Origin: Phoebastria nigripes
Lineage: Eukaryota > Chordata > Aves > Procellariiformes > Diomedeidae
Direction: 5' to 3'
DNA length: 64,000 nt
Assembly: GCA_035582835.1 (NCBI GenBank)
Contig: JAYKAV010000467.1
Location: 104,149-168,148, forward strand
Positions within the stretch are counted from its first letter, which is position 1, and the number at the start of each line of letters is the position of its first letter. Shown in pieces: positions 1 to 13,800 of the stretch. A program made the translations under genes and the position numbers. A model generated the notes under the pieces. The model was not told the DNA's origin and did no database searches. It saw nothing but the letters and a program-made list of their open reading frames with translations.

Positions 1-3000
1 ATTAACAAACTGTAGGCCTGAGTTTACAACCTTGGATCCGCCGTGAGGCACAAAGTCTTGGCTGTGCTTTTTCAGCCATCTGTGCTCATTTATTAACCCC
101 TGGAGAGGCTGCGGCTGCTATAATTTATTTTACCATTCATCATGAAAAAAATTCCAGTTCTCAGAAGCTATAGGGGAAGATGGAAGACAGAGCTTATATT
201 GCTGTCAGTTTAAGATAATTTTCTATTATCTTTCTCTATAAGTTACAGGAAAGATATGTTGTCTTTTTTAAAAGGTTATGGAATTGGAGAAAGTCAAATC
301 ATCCATGTAAAACAGGAGCAGGGGTACCAGGTATAGAGTGTATCTGAAGAGGCTGGAGAACCTCAGAATGATTTCCCTTGGGAGGCTGATGGTGTTTTTT
401 CTTTCTCAACCCATTCATACATTTGTTTTCCCCCCTTCTAATGGCTTAATATTTTCCCTCTCTCCCTTCCCCAGTCCCCTAGAGCCAGCTGTTCTTTCAG
501 ACGCAGTTTGTGTTTACAACCAGTTGCCATTAACACACCACAGGAACAAAAATATGGGCTTTGAATGAAGTCTGTCTAGCTTCTGCAGTAAAGAGCTGGT
601 TGAAAGTAGGCTTTCTGGAGGGGTATCTTGACCTGACAGGGAAGAATCCTATTTAAACTGTCATATTTTCTCTGTCAGGATGTTGCTCCTTTTCCCTTCT
701 TCTATCCCAAAGTGATTCGGTACTTTTTTTTTCCTTCTTCACAGCTGTCTGAGTTTTAAGAGCTTGATACAGCATTAAAAGTTTTTGCACTTTGTCTATA
801 GCAATAAACATCAGCAAAATTGCCACAAATGCTCCTGTGGTACATTGCCATTAAATACAGCTGCACCTTTTTGGATGTGGGAGGGAAGACAGCTACGGCT
901 CTCATCCGAGCCGAGGATAAGCCCATTTGCTTGTGCAGAAGCAAGATGAGGGACCAGATTTGCTCAGCTGTGTTTATCCTCCCGCCCACACGTGTGCCCA
1001 TACAAGCATCCCACCAGCCGAACGTCAGGCTAATCAAAACAACATAAAGCCGTCTGAATCCCAAACCAGCTGCGATGAGGCTTGTCACGCCTATACCATT
1101 ATTGTTGTTGTTTCAATTTGTAAAATTAGCCTCTGCTGATGGCCCTGCCTGCAGCTGCCTCTTCTCCAGCCTCTCTGCATCTCCCGTGTCTCTGGGCCGT
1201 CCCACGTGCGATAGCTGTGCACTCCTGCCCCGGTGTCCCCTGCAGCCCCCTGCGGGACCCAGGGCTCTGAAGGCGGCGGGTTCCTACCCCGCCTCCTGCC
1301 ACCGGGGTCTGCTCTTTCAGCTGCAAATGAATTCAAGAACCTCCCTCCCTGGGAAAAGAAAGGCTTTTCAGCTGATCAAATGGCTGAAAAGGAAAACATA
1401 ACCATATGCTGCTGTGTGAGCTCGCTACAGCTGTGCGGGTCCCTTTGTTAAAATTTCTGTGCCCTGCCTAACCCTCGCCTGGCTGCAGCTGGGGGGGATG
1501 GAGGAGTTTTACCCAACCGACCCCGATCCTCGTAACCCTGCAGGGCTCGGCAGTAGCTGCTGTGGGACCCTCCACCTAACTCGTGGGTATCTCTGTCCTC
1601 CCCTCTCATGCAGTGTCATCCTGATGGGCTGCTACTAGATTCTCCCGCTACTAGAAAAAAAATAGTGTTGCTTGATGCTCCTTTGTTGATTTTCGGTGGA
1701 CTAACTGGGCCTACGGAGTTCAGAGATGATGGTATGATGACTCCTCTCACTGTGAGAAACAGGGAGCACAGTTTGGGGTTTTGAGTACAGAGACCAATTT
1801 GGTCTGCTGTGGCCAGCACACGTCAAAATTCACGCCAGCCTTTTGAAATGTGTTGCGTAGTTTACAGAGGAAAAAAAGAGTGAAAAGTGAAAAATACGGC
1901 ATCCTGAAATGGGAACCAGGTGGTGCCCAAAGTGGCTTAATCAGAACCTCCCTCGGGCAGGGCTGCTGTGTACAGCATGTGGTCTGTCTGCTGGTCTTTC
2001 GGAGTGGGAAAGAAGGTGTCAGTCCTGCTGTCAGGACCACTACACCCTGCAGACCTTGCTCCTGCTTTTGACAGAAGGGAGAGAAGCGTGGACGGGGAGA
2101 AATCTCACTGTCCTGGTGCTTCCAGGATGGGAGGTGCTGCTTGCTCATGCCGGGTCTGCCAGGCAGGCGGGTAGGGTTGCCCACTGCGGCCAGGGGTTCA
2201 GGTCCTGGTGCTTAGCTCTGCTATGTCCATGGCATTGGCCTTGTCTGATCAGTCTTCATAGGCTGGGTGGTGCCCAGGGCAATATTGCAACATGCTGTGA
2301 CCTCAGGGTCTGCTGAAAAGCAGTAAAAAATGTCAGGAGAGAAGGAAGGTGGAGGGGGAAGGTACCCGGAGGGGGCTGTGGCAGGGCCTCTGCTGGCTCA
2401 GATGTGATGGCGTGGTGCCCTGTGTGCCTGCCAGAGGTTTGATCTGATCCTGATGAGCCTCTGTGGCATCCTGACTCACCAAAGAGCAAGGTCTGCATTG
2501 CTTACTAGCTTTTCAATGGGGGATCCTACAGTGCTGCTTCACACTTGAAGTCTTAGAGGAAAGGAGAAAGGTGTGTAGTAGGAACAGAGGTTAATGCCAT
2601 AAACACAAGCACTGAAATAACTGATTAATTGAAATGATTGCCTGACTTCTGGCTCCTGTGTACCTAGCACAGACACTGACGAGCGTTGAAGCCCCTTCCC
2701 TCTCCTCCACATCTCTCCGCAGCCCTCTCCCACCTGTTTCCCACTGCTGAACTCCCAGCTGGTGCTGTGAACAGATCTCAACCATTACCCTGTGGAGGCA
2801 ACGTGAAATTATGCCCAATGCTTCCCTGTCCCCAGAGCCTCAGCCATTACATGTCACTGAAGGAAAGCTCTTTGTACTGCCTTTCTGACCCCCTGTACAC
2901 TCCAGTACGGCTCCAGCATGTGGGGCTATTCTAGTCAAGGGTCGTGGCTTCTCTACCTGTGTAACCTGTATAAGAAGTGAGAGGCTACAGTAAAAAATAG

Positions 3001-5812
3001 TTTATTGCCCCCAGTTTGATCTCATGCTGCTTTTACACTAGAATAACTGTGCTTCCTCAGTGCTACTCTTCGTGCAAGGTTAATTGGTGTATATAAAGCA
3101 AGCACGATGATCCTTGACTTAAAAGCACACTTGGGAACTTGCTAATCTCCCTGGGGGTTTGGCCAGGTTTCATCTGTGTGCTCCTGGTTTGTGTCTGATT
3201 TTTATTTCAGACACATGCCGCAGAACCCTCTGGATGCTGCTTAGAAAACTGCCTGCAATAAAACCATCCATCTAATATGCACCTCATTCTGGAAAGATCT
3301 GACTGAAAATATTTCTTCTCTTCCCATGACTTTTTTTTGTTTATCTTTAAAAATATCCTTTTTAATCCTATTTTTCTACTTTCTAATTATCATGTGAACT
3401 GAAACTTTTTCCTTTTCCCTCTTCCTTTTCTACTCCCATTTTATGTGGGTGGTGTTAGTGCTGCACGGTGCTGCTGATAGCCCTGTCAGCACGTCCCACC
3501 ATCTGAGGGTGCCCTGGCCACGCACTGCTTCCCATGGCTTATGGCTCTACTGAGGTCTGTAATGGGCTTTCCCCTGAGCAGCTCTTTAGAGGAAGGGTTA
3601 AATTGGCAGGTAGGGCAGGACTTCCTTGGTGATGGTGTCAAAACTGCTTTTGTGATCTGCCTTTGAGAGACTTATGAAGGTAAGCCCTCACCTGTGGCTG
3701 CACCAGGACTTATTCAAGTCACCACATCATAAAACTTCTAGTAAAAATCCCACTCTTGTTGATGAGCTTGGATTACTCTTTCATTTGTAGATCTGGGCCC
3801 AGAGATGCAATATGTCTGAACCCTGCCACTGGTCCTGAGATGGGGTTGGAGGGCCTCAGTCTCTCCTTCGAGCTATGCTGTCCTCGTCTTGTCTGGTGAA
3901 GATGATGTGGAGAGCAAGGCCAAGACTCACTCATGCCTTTTTGCTGACCATGCAGTCTGCTGCCCTCAACAGATGCCTCAGCCACCGTTGCCTGCAGCTG
4001 GCTCCCTGGAGGCTTGTTCCTCAGCAGGGATTTTCTCTACAGGACAAGAGATGGTATCTCCTGTTGTCCTTGGATTCAGTTAGTGCTGAACTTCAAACCT
4101 GCATTTCAAAAATATGCTTGGATGTACTTAGCTTATTTTTATTCTTCCTCTGATCTTTTAAAAATACTTGTTCTTTAGCTGTATATAGCAAAGGATAGTC
4201 TTCATAGTCAGATCAGCCACACTTTGCTGAGAAAACTTTCTCTTGGGTTATTTATAGAATTAGAGTTCTTAGCATGGCTGTCCCTTGCTCTCTTTGTACA
4301 AAGCTAGGGCACACTGGGATGAAAACATGACCTTATCCTTTGAGTATGCAAACTGGTCATTCAGAAGTCCTTGTTTTAACAGAGCTTGTGTTCCAAAAGG
4401 ACAAATTGTAATGTGCAGCTACAAATTTCTCAATTCCTTGTGCTGGTTGGGTTGGTGTGATAAATGCATGCAGAATTCAGGGGGCTTTTGTTAAATCTTG
4501 TAGTAGTTGCACGTCCCCCATCAATATCATTATACTACTGCTTCATGGTCTCCTCTGAGCCACAGAGTTGTTAGGATTTTCAAGCAGTCTTGATTTTGGG
4601 TTCTTGGGTTTTGAAGGCAACATGACCTATCAATATGCAATACAGTTGTAAAACAATGGCTACAGAAGGTTTGATCATGCATCTAAACAATGTATTTTCA
4701 TTAAAACTTAATACTAACATACATGTCACGTATATGATTAAAACTAATAGTTATTTTCATTAAAATATCTGCCTACTATGAATAGTCTGTAATCCCCCCA
4801 TGGCTCTTGCCAGGTGACAGAAACTTGAAATATCTCCTACCTGTCTGCTAGCCTTCCCCTCCTCCCAAGTCTTCTTTCCCATTTTACAGCACTAGTCTTC
4901 AAGACTTACCATTAAAAATCTTCCAGCCCCTTAAAATAACAAAGACCAATGGCCATAGCACAAAATTAATTTTTGTATCAAATGAAAAGACCTTAGGAAC
5001 ACTGAACTTCAGTCTGTCATTCACATTATATTTTATTCAAAGAGAGATGTCCAAATTCTCACTTACATGAGAAGGCCACCAGTATCTGTGAGAAAAAATG
5101 TTGTGCGGGAATCTGGTTGCTCCAGGTTTTAGGTCAGTCTTGGTGCATCGTACACAAGCCCTTTATTAAAAAGGGTTTAATGATCTATTGTGAAAGGGAG
5201 CTTAGGTTCATTACACAGACAAGCTTGATGCATCCTTTTCCCGAATGTTGGGTCAACAGTGATAGCACATATCGTTAGAAGTATCATGCACCATGGACTG
5301 ACATACTTTTCTGTGAAAATTTAAAATGAATGTTAAATACAGTCAGCAAGTAAAGCAGATAAGCTCATTGGGCAAAAAATAGCTTCCAAAGGCCTTCATC
5401 CAGAGGGAATTAAATCTTCCTATGACAAGACACTGCAGAGCTCCCCACAACAACTGGTATCTGCCCAATCAACACTCTTGGCAATTGCACAACACACCTA
5501 CTTGCATATGAAAAGCTTCTGTAAAATTAATAGCCCACATTAATTCCTGGTGTGACTCCAACTGAAATCAATGATGTTACACCACTGATGAACATGGACA
5601 AATTGTTTTAACAATTACCTACTAAGTAGCAGATTAGTGAAAATCACTTTGCACAGCAGGCAAATCCAGTCAGTGGAATGTGGCTAGAAATTGTTGCTGA
5701 AGGAGAAGGGATTTGGGGAAAGGTGGAAAGACTGGAGACGAGGAAGAGCAAAAAAGTTTCTTGTTTTACATTGGCAGAGTGAGGTTTTCTAGAGTTTTTT
5801 GTCTGACAAAAG
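1..5812. other. Unassigned single-copy sequence, no gene recognised
   Basis: No open frame here resembles a known protein. The longest is 145 codons on the minus strand near 1.75-2.18 kb; it overlaps open frames on the other strand and has no domain I recognise. A patch at about 1090-1340 is richer in G+C and CpG than its surroundings but is too short and CpG-poor to call a CpG island. The stretch from 4.5 to 5.8 kb is A+T-rich. I see no transposon ends or RNA gene. It could be intergenic or intronic. Confidence 0.7.
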
Positions 5813-5864
5813 GAACCGATGCAAAGCTATAGAAATGAAGAACTGATGCAAAGATATAGAAATG
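5813..5864. repeat. Two-copy 27-bp tandem duplication
   Basis: A unit starting GAACCGATGCAAAG at 5813 is followed directly by a second copy starting GAACTGATGCAAAG at 5840. Both continue into a matching TATAGAAAT stretch. The copies differ at a few bases, so the duplication is not very recent. No function is implied. Confidence 0.85.
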
Positions 5865-6699
5865 GGAAAACTTTATTGTTCCAAAGTGGCTGGAGAAAAG
5901 CAAGTAAGCCCTAGAGGTCCCAAATCAGCAATGGACAAATTTTGCTTACCTACACTTGGGGTTGGTGATACCACTCTTCAGGAAGATTGCGAGGGGGAAA
6001 GTGGAAAATGTGTGAAGAGGAAAGAAAGTGCACAACAATTAAATCACCATTTTTGAACGTGAATTAATAACATAACTGTGGGTCTTGAGTTCCCAGACAT
6101 ACTTTATTCTTAGTAGAGTTGTAGCAGAGTGGAGAAGTTTTACTCCACTGAACACACCAGTGTCCCATGAAGCCCTGCAACTATGAACTGGAAGCAGCCC
6201 TCAAATACAATACAGTGCAGTTAAAAAAGGAAAAAAAAAAACCTCACCCGAAGTGCTTTATTCCAAGTCCATTGTATGCAACAATGAAACCTGAGATCAA
6301 CACTTATCACCCTTCCTATCCATGGAAGCTGATTTTCTATTTCTTTACTGGTGCGTGTACGTGTGTGTGATTTTAAGCTTATCCCACAGTTGGGAGTGGA
6401 GATGTCTGATGGACTTGAAAATTAAAGAACCTGCAAATAAGAGAGGAAAGATACAGAAAGTACTGGGATGAACAACATTACACAGTATCATAGAGGAGAT
6501 AATTTTGAAATTCTTAGAAAGTGCAGTGTAACTGGAAATAATGCCTCATTACTCTTATTCTAAAGACCTTAAAGGCCAGACAAAGCAAAGGATATGAAAA
6601 GTAGTCTAAATACCAGTGGAGTGAAGCGAATGATGGTTGAATGATCTGCTTTAAGGATATCAGTGATTTTATTACTTCAGTGGAAACGGTGGTTATGTT
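5865..6699. other. Unassigned A+T-rich sequence
   Basis: Mostly purine- and A-rich sequence with a short A run near 6230-6240. No ORF, RNA gene or repeat boundary can be supported until the CR1 fragment starting near 6700. Confidence 0.65.
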
Positions 6700-6945
6700 C
6701 AGAATTGCAGAATCAGATCATAGTCATGCAGGTTGGAAGGGACCTCTGGGGCTTTCTAATCCAAAATCCTGCTCAAAGCAGGTCCAGTTGAAGCAGATTG
6801 TTCATGGTATGTCTGGTTGGGTTTTGAATATCTCTACAGATGGAGACTTACAGCATCTGTTTCAGCATTTGACCATCCTCAGGGTGCAATTTTTTTCCAT
6901 TATATCAAGTCAGAGATTCCCATGTTCCAGCTTGTGTCTTGCACC
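6700..6945 (-). mobile_element. CR1 LINE 3'-end fragment
   Basis: On the plus strand the sequence begins with a degenerate GAATTGCAGAATCA motif. It then carries AGGTTGGAAGGGACCTCTGG, CTGCTCAAAGCAGG, GTTGGGTTTTGAATATCTC and GATGGAGACTTACA in order. This is the reverse complement of the conserved 3' part of CR1, covering the 3' UTR and the end of the ORF2 C-terminal region. The element therefore lies on the minus strand and is heavily 5'-truncated, at about 245 bp. The usual 8-bp terminal repeat is eroded. It is too short and mutated to encode anything. An ORF of 104 codons that overlaps it on the plus strand is an artefact. Confidence 0.85.
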
Positions 6946-9900
6946 AGAAATTTAAGCTGAACCTGTAGCAACAGGATGCAAAGCTAATAGTCCTGTTCTA
7001 TCCGCCAGAGTGGCTCACAGAGACATGGAAATCAATTGGCCTTCACCTTCTGGGAGCCTGGAACATCTGATGTGTGCTGGAGTTTGGAGAGGTACTATAT
7101 GTACCTCTGTATATGGTATATGTACTGTACTCTTGGACAAGAGGCAAGAGCTTTTAACCTAGGTTTCCCTTTCTGACTGCCAGCTATAATCTTTCCCCTC
7201 TTCAAAACCCAGTACTGTAGACAGTGCGTCTGGAGAAGCATGTGCGTGGGAGAAGTGCATGGACTCAGTTTTCCCTAATACATGTTCAGAGCTGAGTCCA
7301 CNGGGCTTATACTTCTCTTTGATGAGAGGAGATGAGGGTGTCTGTGGCGCTGGGGCTCTCTGAGTGCCCTAGGATCTCTCTCAGCCAATTACTCCTTGCA
7401 GGGAGTAATCCAGCCTCTTGCGGTACATGGACTGCAGCATGGTGGTCCATGGCAGGCTGGCAGGTAACCTTCCCCTGGCCCTAAGCCTCCCACAACACAT
7501 CTCCTGCATGCAGCTCCCTCCGGGTGGTCTGTGTTTCCCCTTGCTCTGTCCTCCATCTGCTCCCTATGGAGACACCCCACTGTTGGATTTATTCTGATTT
7601 CCCTGCATCACCAAGAGAGTGCTTGAGAGTAAAAGAAAGCAAAAATTGTTTTTCAGTGAGATGTGAAGTCAGGCTTTATTTACAGGACTTAAAAGAGGTA
7701 AAATACAATGTAAACTTCAATTTTTATCTGAGCCTAGATATTAAATATTTTGCCACTTCCTCAGTCTCTCCTCAGAGACACCTTGGAGTTGTCCCAGCTC
7801 CTGCAGTCAGGGTCCAGACTTGCCCACCATGGTGCTCCTTTTCTGCTTTCAGGGCAGACCTGGAAAGCAGTCATGAGGGATGGAGGAGGAAAGCCTTCTC
7901 CAGCTCCTCGTTTCCTCCCTTTGGCTTCCACCTGCTGCTGAAGTGCACCCAAGGAGTGGGTGGCCTATCTGTGCAGTCATCACCACTGTGATTATCTTTA
8001 TCATTCAAAGGGCTTCCTGGTTTCTTCTGCACCGCTCATCTGGTCCCCATTTCCTCCCAGGAAGTCTCCATGTGCAGCCCCAGCTGCTCCTCCCTGCCCA
8101 GACCAGGCATCTGGTGAGGCATGTCAGTGCTGGGGTGGCTGTGTCCCTGGGAAGCCCACACATGTCACCTCAATGGCACAGGCGATGGGCTGCACACTAG
8201 GGTGCCTGATCTATCCGCATCTCTACCCCACCTACGCATTTTCAAGGATTTTTCTGTCACAGAAACTCGCAGGCTTTAAAACAAAGTAAATGTGATCTTT
8301 CGGAAAGTTTTTCAGTTATTACATTTTGGGCTTTTAGACATGGTGACATTATGTTTGAATCATGCTGGTAACTACAGATGAGGGAGCTAAACAATTGTTC
8401 ATCTGCCAGCAGTGGCTTTTCTTACAACACACCAACTGCTTCTGACTTTATAGAAGATTAAAGTAACTACTTGTACATTTTTTGTGGTTAGGAAACCCCT
8501 TCCTATTCACTTAAAGTTGTTGCCAATCTTGAAATAGTTGTATTTGTGGAGACTTGAAATGTCTAATTTCAGTCTAATAAGCAGATCTAGACTTTTCACC
8601 AATGTGCCTAAACCAACATGCTTTATTTTAGGGAGTGTAACAAAAGTAAACAGCTTTAGAAAATTAAATTGCTCCTTTGCTGAAAGCTTTCTGTTAAAGG
8701 GGACATGGCAGAAGGTCATGGGGTAGATAATGAGTAACATACTGCTCTTTGATAGTGCCTTCAGAAATTTCACAGGAAAGGATCAGATTTGCAGTGGGTC
8801 AGAGCAAAACTGTGACCAAACCTCTTATTTTCTCCTCTCCCTGTGACAGTCTCCCTTGCTTACTTCACCTAACTTCTATATTGTATCTGTAAGTATAAAT
8901 GTTTCTTTGTAAAAGTTTTTGTAAGCATAAGTATCTAACTTTTATATTGTATTTGGACCTTCAAGGTTAAACATGGCATAGATCTCCATGTATCTGGCTT
9001 CTCGTTGTCTTTCAGCAGCTGTCTTGCTTTAAGACCAATTTGAAACCGGTAGAAAACCCATTCATTCTCATTCAGTTTTGCTCCACTTTGTACTTGTACT
9101 GACTAGATAAATGTGGCATGCAGCAAAAGGGAGTTGTGCTCCATGTTAATATTAAGAGAAGAGAATGGACAAAAATTTCGCTAACTGATTCACATAACTT
9201 AGGTCCCCACAATTGCACCAGAGCTCTTAAAATGGCAAGCGTTTTCCAAAATGTAAATACATTTTTGTCTTAGCAATGCTTGAAATGTTGTGAGAGTAAT
9301 TTTTCTCATGGCATTTTGGCCTTTCTACTTCTAGCAGCAGCAAAAACAAGTGCAGAGAGAAGAAAACTGATTGCTCAAATTAATTCAGCAGCACATGGAA
9401 AATATACTGCTCTATAGCTGTTCTGCAGAAGAAGAAAGGAGCAGAGAAGATAAAATGTGATTAGAGAGGAAAAGATCTTTGTAGGAGAATGCCCTGTCTT
9501 GCAGACCAGCTTCACTCTTCTCACTGCCCCACCGTGCAGGCAGCGAACTCCAGCCTCCTGGGGACTGGCATGTCTGAGGGCACAGGAACTGCTGCACTGC
9601 ACTCCAGATGAATTGTTTTATCCTGCGTGAAAGTAATACAGAAGAGCTCGAAAATAGCACTTTATTACTTGGCTGAGAGGCAAAGATCAGGCACACTGGG
9701 TGCTCTGGACAGCCAGAGCCCCCTGCTCTGGAGGGAATGCACTGACATGTGGCAGAGGCTCCAGCATCCTCAATTTAACCTTTTCTTCCAGGTGCTTGGA
9801 AAAAACAGAAAGAAACATACTGAGCAATGCCTACAATGCATACTTAAGTTGTAAGGAGAAGAGGCTGTTTTCAGGCTCTGTACTTGTCTAGCAGTAGCAC

Positions 9901-10847
9901 AGTTTCATGCTTGTTTGTTACTGGGGCTCCTAGGTGTTGCCAAGAAATTGAACAGAATTCATGTGACTAGCTGCTTGAGAGATTAGCTGTTTTACTGCAG
10001 CTATGTACAGGAGCTACTCTTTTCCAAAATGTAAATGCATACTTCAAAAGAAACACATTTTAAAATCCTTTTACAGCAATTAGGAGATGAAGCAAACATA
10101 GTGATTTCTCCTGCAAGAAGATTGATATTGATGCAAGTGAAGGCCATTAAACAACTTCTGAGAGGGATTTTAAAAATTGTATTCAAAATTTGCCTTCCTT
10201 TTCCCCACTGTGTTCTTCTGTCACATACTTTTTTATTTTAATTAATATTGGGTGCTGCAGAAACAACATGAAGGCTGAATTTAAAGGTAAAGAAGAGGTG
10301 ACTTTTAAACACAACACATTTCTCAGAAAGAAATTAATGGGTCATGGTGTCCTTGCTAGGATCTTCTTATCCTTCTTCGTTTTGCAAACAGGCTCCAGAA
10401 TTCTTAAATGACTCTCTCTCACATGGTTTCATTATTTTGCTTTAACCTTCCCATTCTTTGTCCTGTCTGTTCATTTATTCTCCTGGCTGTGCTTCAGCCT
10501 GTATGCTTGTATAACCAAAATGGTCCCTTGCCTGTTTTGTTCTTATTTTTATTTCCTCTGCTTGTGTCAGCAAGGTGTAGCATTTTTTTCTTCTTTAAAG
10601 GAAATCTTCAAGTCAAAGTCAGTTGTGAAGAGGAGAAGAAAACTGCCACAGATTTCAATTTCTCTCCAGGATAGAGTTTCCAGTGTGACCTGTTGGGAGG
10701 AGGGTAGAAGGACAGACACAAATCCTCCAGCAGTGTTACAGGTTTCTTCTTAATACTAACTGCATTTTACATATGGGACATGACTAAAGAAGGAAGTGAT
10801 GAAACAAAGTAGCAGGGAGAGGGGCTGAGGCAGCTGCTTAAATACAG
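6946..10847. other. Unassigned sequence, no gene recognised
   Basis: Several ORFs of 60-155 codons occur, notably at 7.5-8.3 kb where plus and minus frames overlap. None shows a recognisable domain, signal peptide with cleavage context, or paired splice signals I would trust. The 8.5-9.3 kb part is A+T-rich. One ambiguous base lies at 7302. I see no mobile-element ends. Confidence 0.65.
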
Positions 10848-10866
10848 GGAGCAGATCATCTGCTCC
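10848..10866. repeat. Perfect 9-bp-arm palindrome
   Basis: GGAGCAGAT, a single C, then ATCTGCTCC gives a perfect inverted repeat. It lies in ordinary non-repeat sequence. It could bind a dimeric protein, or be chance in a 64-kb window. Confidence 0.6.
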
Positions 10867-13800
10867 AATGTCTGCTTTTCAATGATGTCCCAGTAGGAAA
10901 GAAAGCTCACATGAGTGCATCCTGGAGACGAGGACTCTCTCAGTAAATGAGGCCTGCTGTAGCTTCACATGACGCCTTTTCATCCAGCAGCAGAGGGTCC
11001 CCGGCATCCCCCAGCACTGCAGTTGCCCCTGGGTGCGCCAGCTGCTGGAGAAGCCTCNAGCTGCCCGCTGCTGCTGTTGCAGAGAGGTTGCTGTTGCTGT
11101 GGCTGCGGCATTTCAGATTTCAGCTTGTAACCTCACTAAGCCCCTTTTAGTCTCTCTTGTTGGCTCCACTCTGCACACCTGGGTAATTGATTTTGGACAC
11201 CTTCCCATTCGATTTTTGGAATACATGTTCTTTGGAAGTATTTAGAAAATATTTTTCTTTAATTACTGCCACACTTGTTTCTCTTGAAACCCTTCAGCCA
11301 TGAGGTCCAAGTTCCCAGGGAATGCAATGAACCAGCAGTCCTATATAGAAGTATTTTTTTCTGCAAAAAATGTGGGTTTTTTTTTCCCCACAAATCTAGT
11401 TTAAACACATTATTTTAGTGAATTCTTATTAGTTTGCACTTCAGAAAGACCCCAATACTTAAACAGCTGTGTGTACCAGCAGTCTTATATTGTAGGCTCT
11501 TGTGAGGTCTATCTTCCTATTATGTACATGAACAATAGCTATTCCTGACACTTGATTAATAGTCCGATATTGCCACCATCACACCAATTAAAAATAGTTC
11601 CATCAGCAGCAAAATATCCTCAGGTTGCATGTATTTAAAGTAATTAAAGAATTTAAAGAAAAGTAACACTTTTTCTGCCAGTGCTTTCCATAGTCCTGCA
11701 GGGACATGCATTATGTGAAGGACAGGAGGGATCTTCTCTTTCTTCTTGCTTACGCCGACTCTACCTAAGCTCCCAGTAGCCTCCACTAAGGTAGTATTTG
11801 AGTGCTCATCTGCCTATGTATGTGTGCTCAGGGAAGGGTGGAGAGTGAATAGTTATCAGTATATACAGGTAAATGGCAACATCCAAGTTTATAAAAAAAG
11901 AGCTGTAGGAGAGGAAGTTTAAAGGAAGTCACCTGGGACCACACCAAAAGTCACTAGCAAAAGGTGGTGAATTAAACCACTGCCTCATGGATCCTAAGTT
12001 ATCACCTGAATCAGCAGCGTCCAGTCTTCCTCTTGGTCGGAATTTTGCTGTCATTCAATTGGAGTTAACATAGTGGGAGTAAGAAAAGCAACCCATACTG
12101 TATTAGATGTCTTTTAAGTAGTTTTTAAAGGAATGCAACCTTCCCTTTGTGAAAGAAGGGTGGCTCTTTAGTACAGTGTTGCCATGACTTAGCAGGGCCA
12201 GTGCAGCACCTGAACCAGGATGTCCTGTTGCAAGACAGCAGTGCTAGGTTTTAGTGAGAATTTCTTAACCCTGTTTCAATAGATGTGCAGTTCCCCTATT
12301 CAGCATCTGTACTCTGTGCATCNTCTTTTGTGTCCGAGCCAGAGGATTTGGGAGCTGAATGTAGAAGTCTAATATTTAGTCAACAATTACTTTCTCAGAA
12401 ACAACATTATTAGCTTCTCCTTAATTTTATAGGTGTTAAATTTTCTGCCAGTGGGCTGACTTAGCAAGATGTGACCCCCCTTGGAGTATCTGCTCACAAG
12501 GCCAGAAAAAAATGAAGGCTCTGGTGCAGGATTCCCAAACTCATTGTTCCCATGCCTGTGGCACCAAGACCCTGAGCTCCCAGGCAGCATCTGTGTTTCT
12601 GAGATTGGTGCAGCCAAGAACACAGGTGAAGATATGTTGGTCTTTTGGTAGGTGATGCACTCAAACTGGGTACACACAGCCTGCATTCAAATCCTTGTTC
12701 TACTTCATTTGAAATAGGAACTTGAACCAAGTGTTTTATTCACTAGGGTTCATCATCTAGTAGATCTATATCTTGGGTAGGAAACTGGGGTGAACTGGGT
12801 TAGGTGTCGAATTCCAGGTTTATGCTTGATAATCCCAAGCAGAGATGAAAGATAGTTTAGAACCCAAATTCGGCACTTTGGTGCTTGCTGATATATATGA
12901 GTTTCATACTTTTGCAGATCTACTCTTGAGTCCAGCTTTAATTCAGTTTGCAGACACCTGGGCTCTTGGCTGTGAACATCAGAAGTTTAATCCTAGGGAA
13001 TGACTAAAGTACTATGTATTATGAAGACAGGAAAGATCAGACCCCAACTTGTGATCATCTGGATGCAATTACGAACCTCCAGAATGACTTCTCAGATGTG
13101 GATTTCTTCTGCACAATGAGGAAAGATGCAAAGCAGCCACATCCTCCGGAATACAAAGGCAATGTTGCATGTCATTCCATCTTCAGCTGTGCTTCATTTA
13201 GAAGAGCAGAGGAAATAGACCCTTATAATACCAACTACTATCAGTTTTCTGACAGGGTTAACACAGAGACTTTGCAATGCAGGAGTCAGTCTTCAAATCA
13301 TGTATGCATTCTATATTAGTTTTTCAGTATTTGGGGTGCTTGGTTCTTTATTTCTCCACTTTCATTCTACACCTCGAAATGCATAACTTTTGAGATGTAT
13401 TTTATCTCAGGAGACATGGGTACCAATCCTGCCTTGAAAACTTTGGGAAATATGATTCTCTCCACTCTCCTCCTCCTGCCCCCAGTCATTTTCTAACATA
13501 TCCTGGCAAAATGCTTTGCTGAGAGCACAAAGCCAGAGTAGTTACATGCAGTTGGTAGCATATAGTCGGGATTAAAAAGGTCGAGGGCAATTTTCAAACA
13601 GTGCAGTCAAACTTTGTAACTATCACATGTTTTTATCATGCTGCCATTCAATTATGAGCAATGTGTGTTCCACATCTGAAAGTAAACAGAATAATCTTGG
13701 TGATTTCCTGTTCACTGTAGGTTGTGAAATGTCAGCATGCCAGAAACAAGGAAATCTTGAGATGACATAGCATGGAGTATTTGAAGTAACAAAGCCACAA

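Noticed and set aside
1090..1340. CpG-island promoter
   Set aside because: The patch is about 250 bp with moderate CpG, below what I would accept without transcription data.
6641..6955. 104-codon plus-strand ORF
   Set aside because: Most of it is the antisense of a minus-strand CR1 fragment.
12640..12740. Possible MIR in reverse orientation (CCTGCATTCAAATCC)
   Set aside because: The match ends after about 15 bases and the later blocks are missing.
13014..13319. 101-codon ORF as an exon
   Set aside because: No pyrimidine tract before it, no donor at a suitable place, and no recognisable domain.
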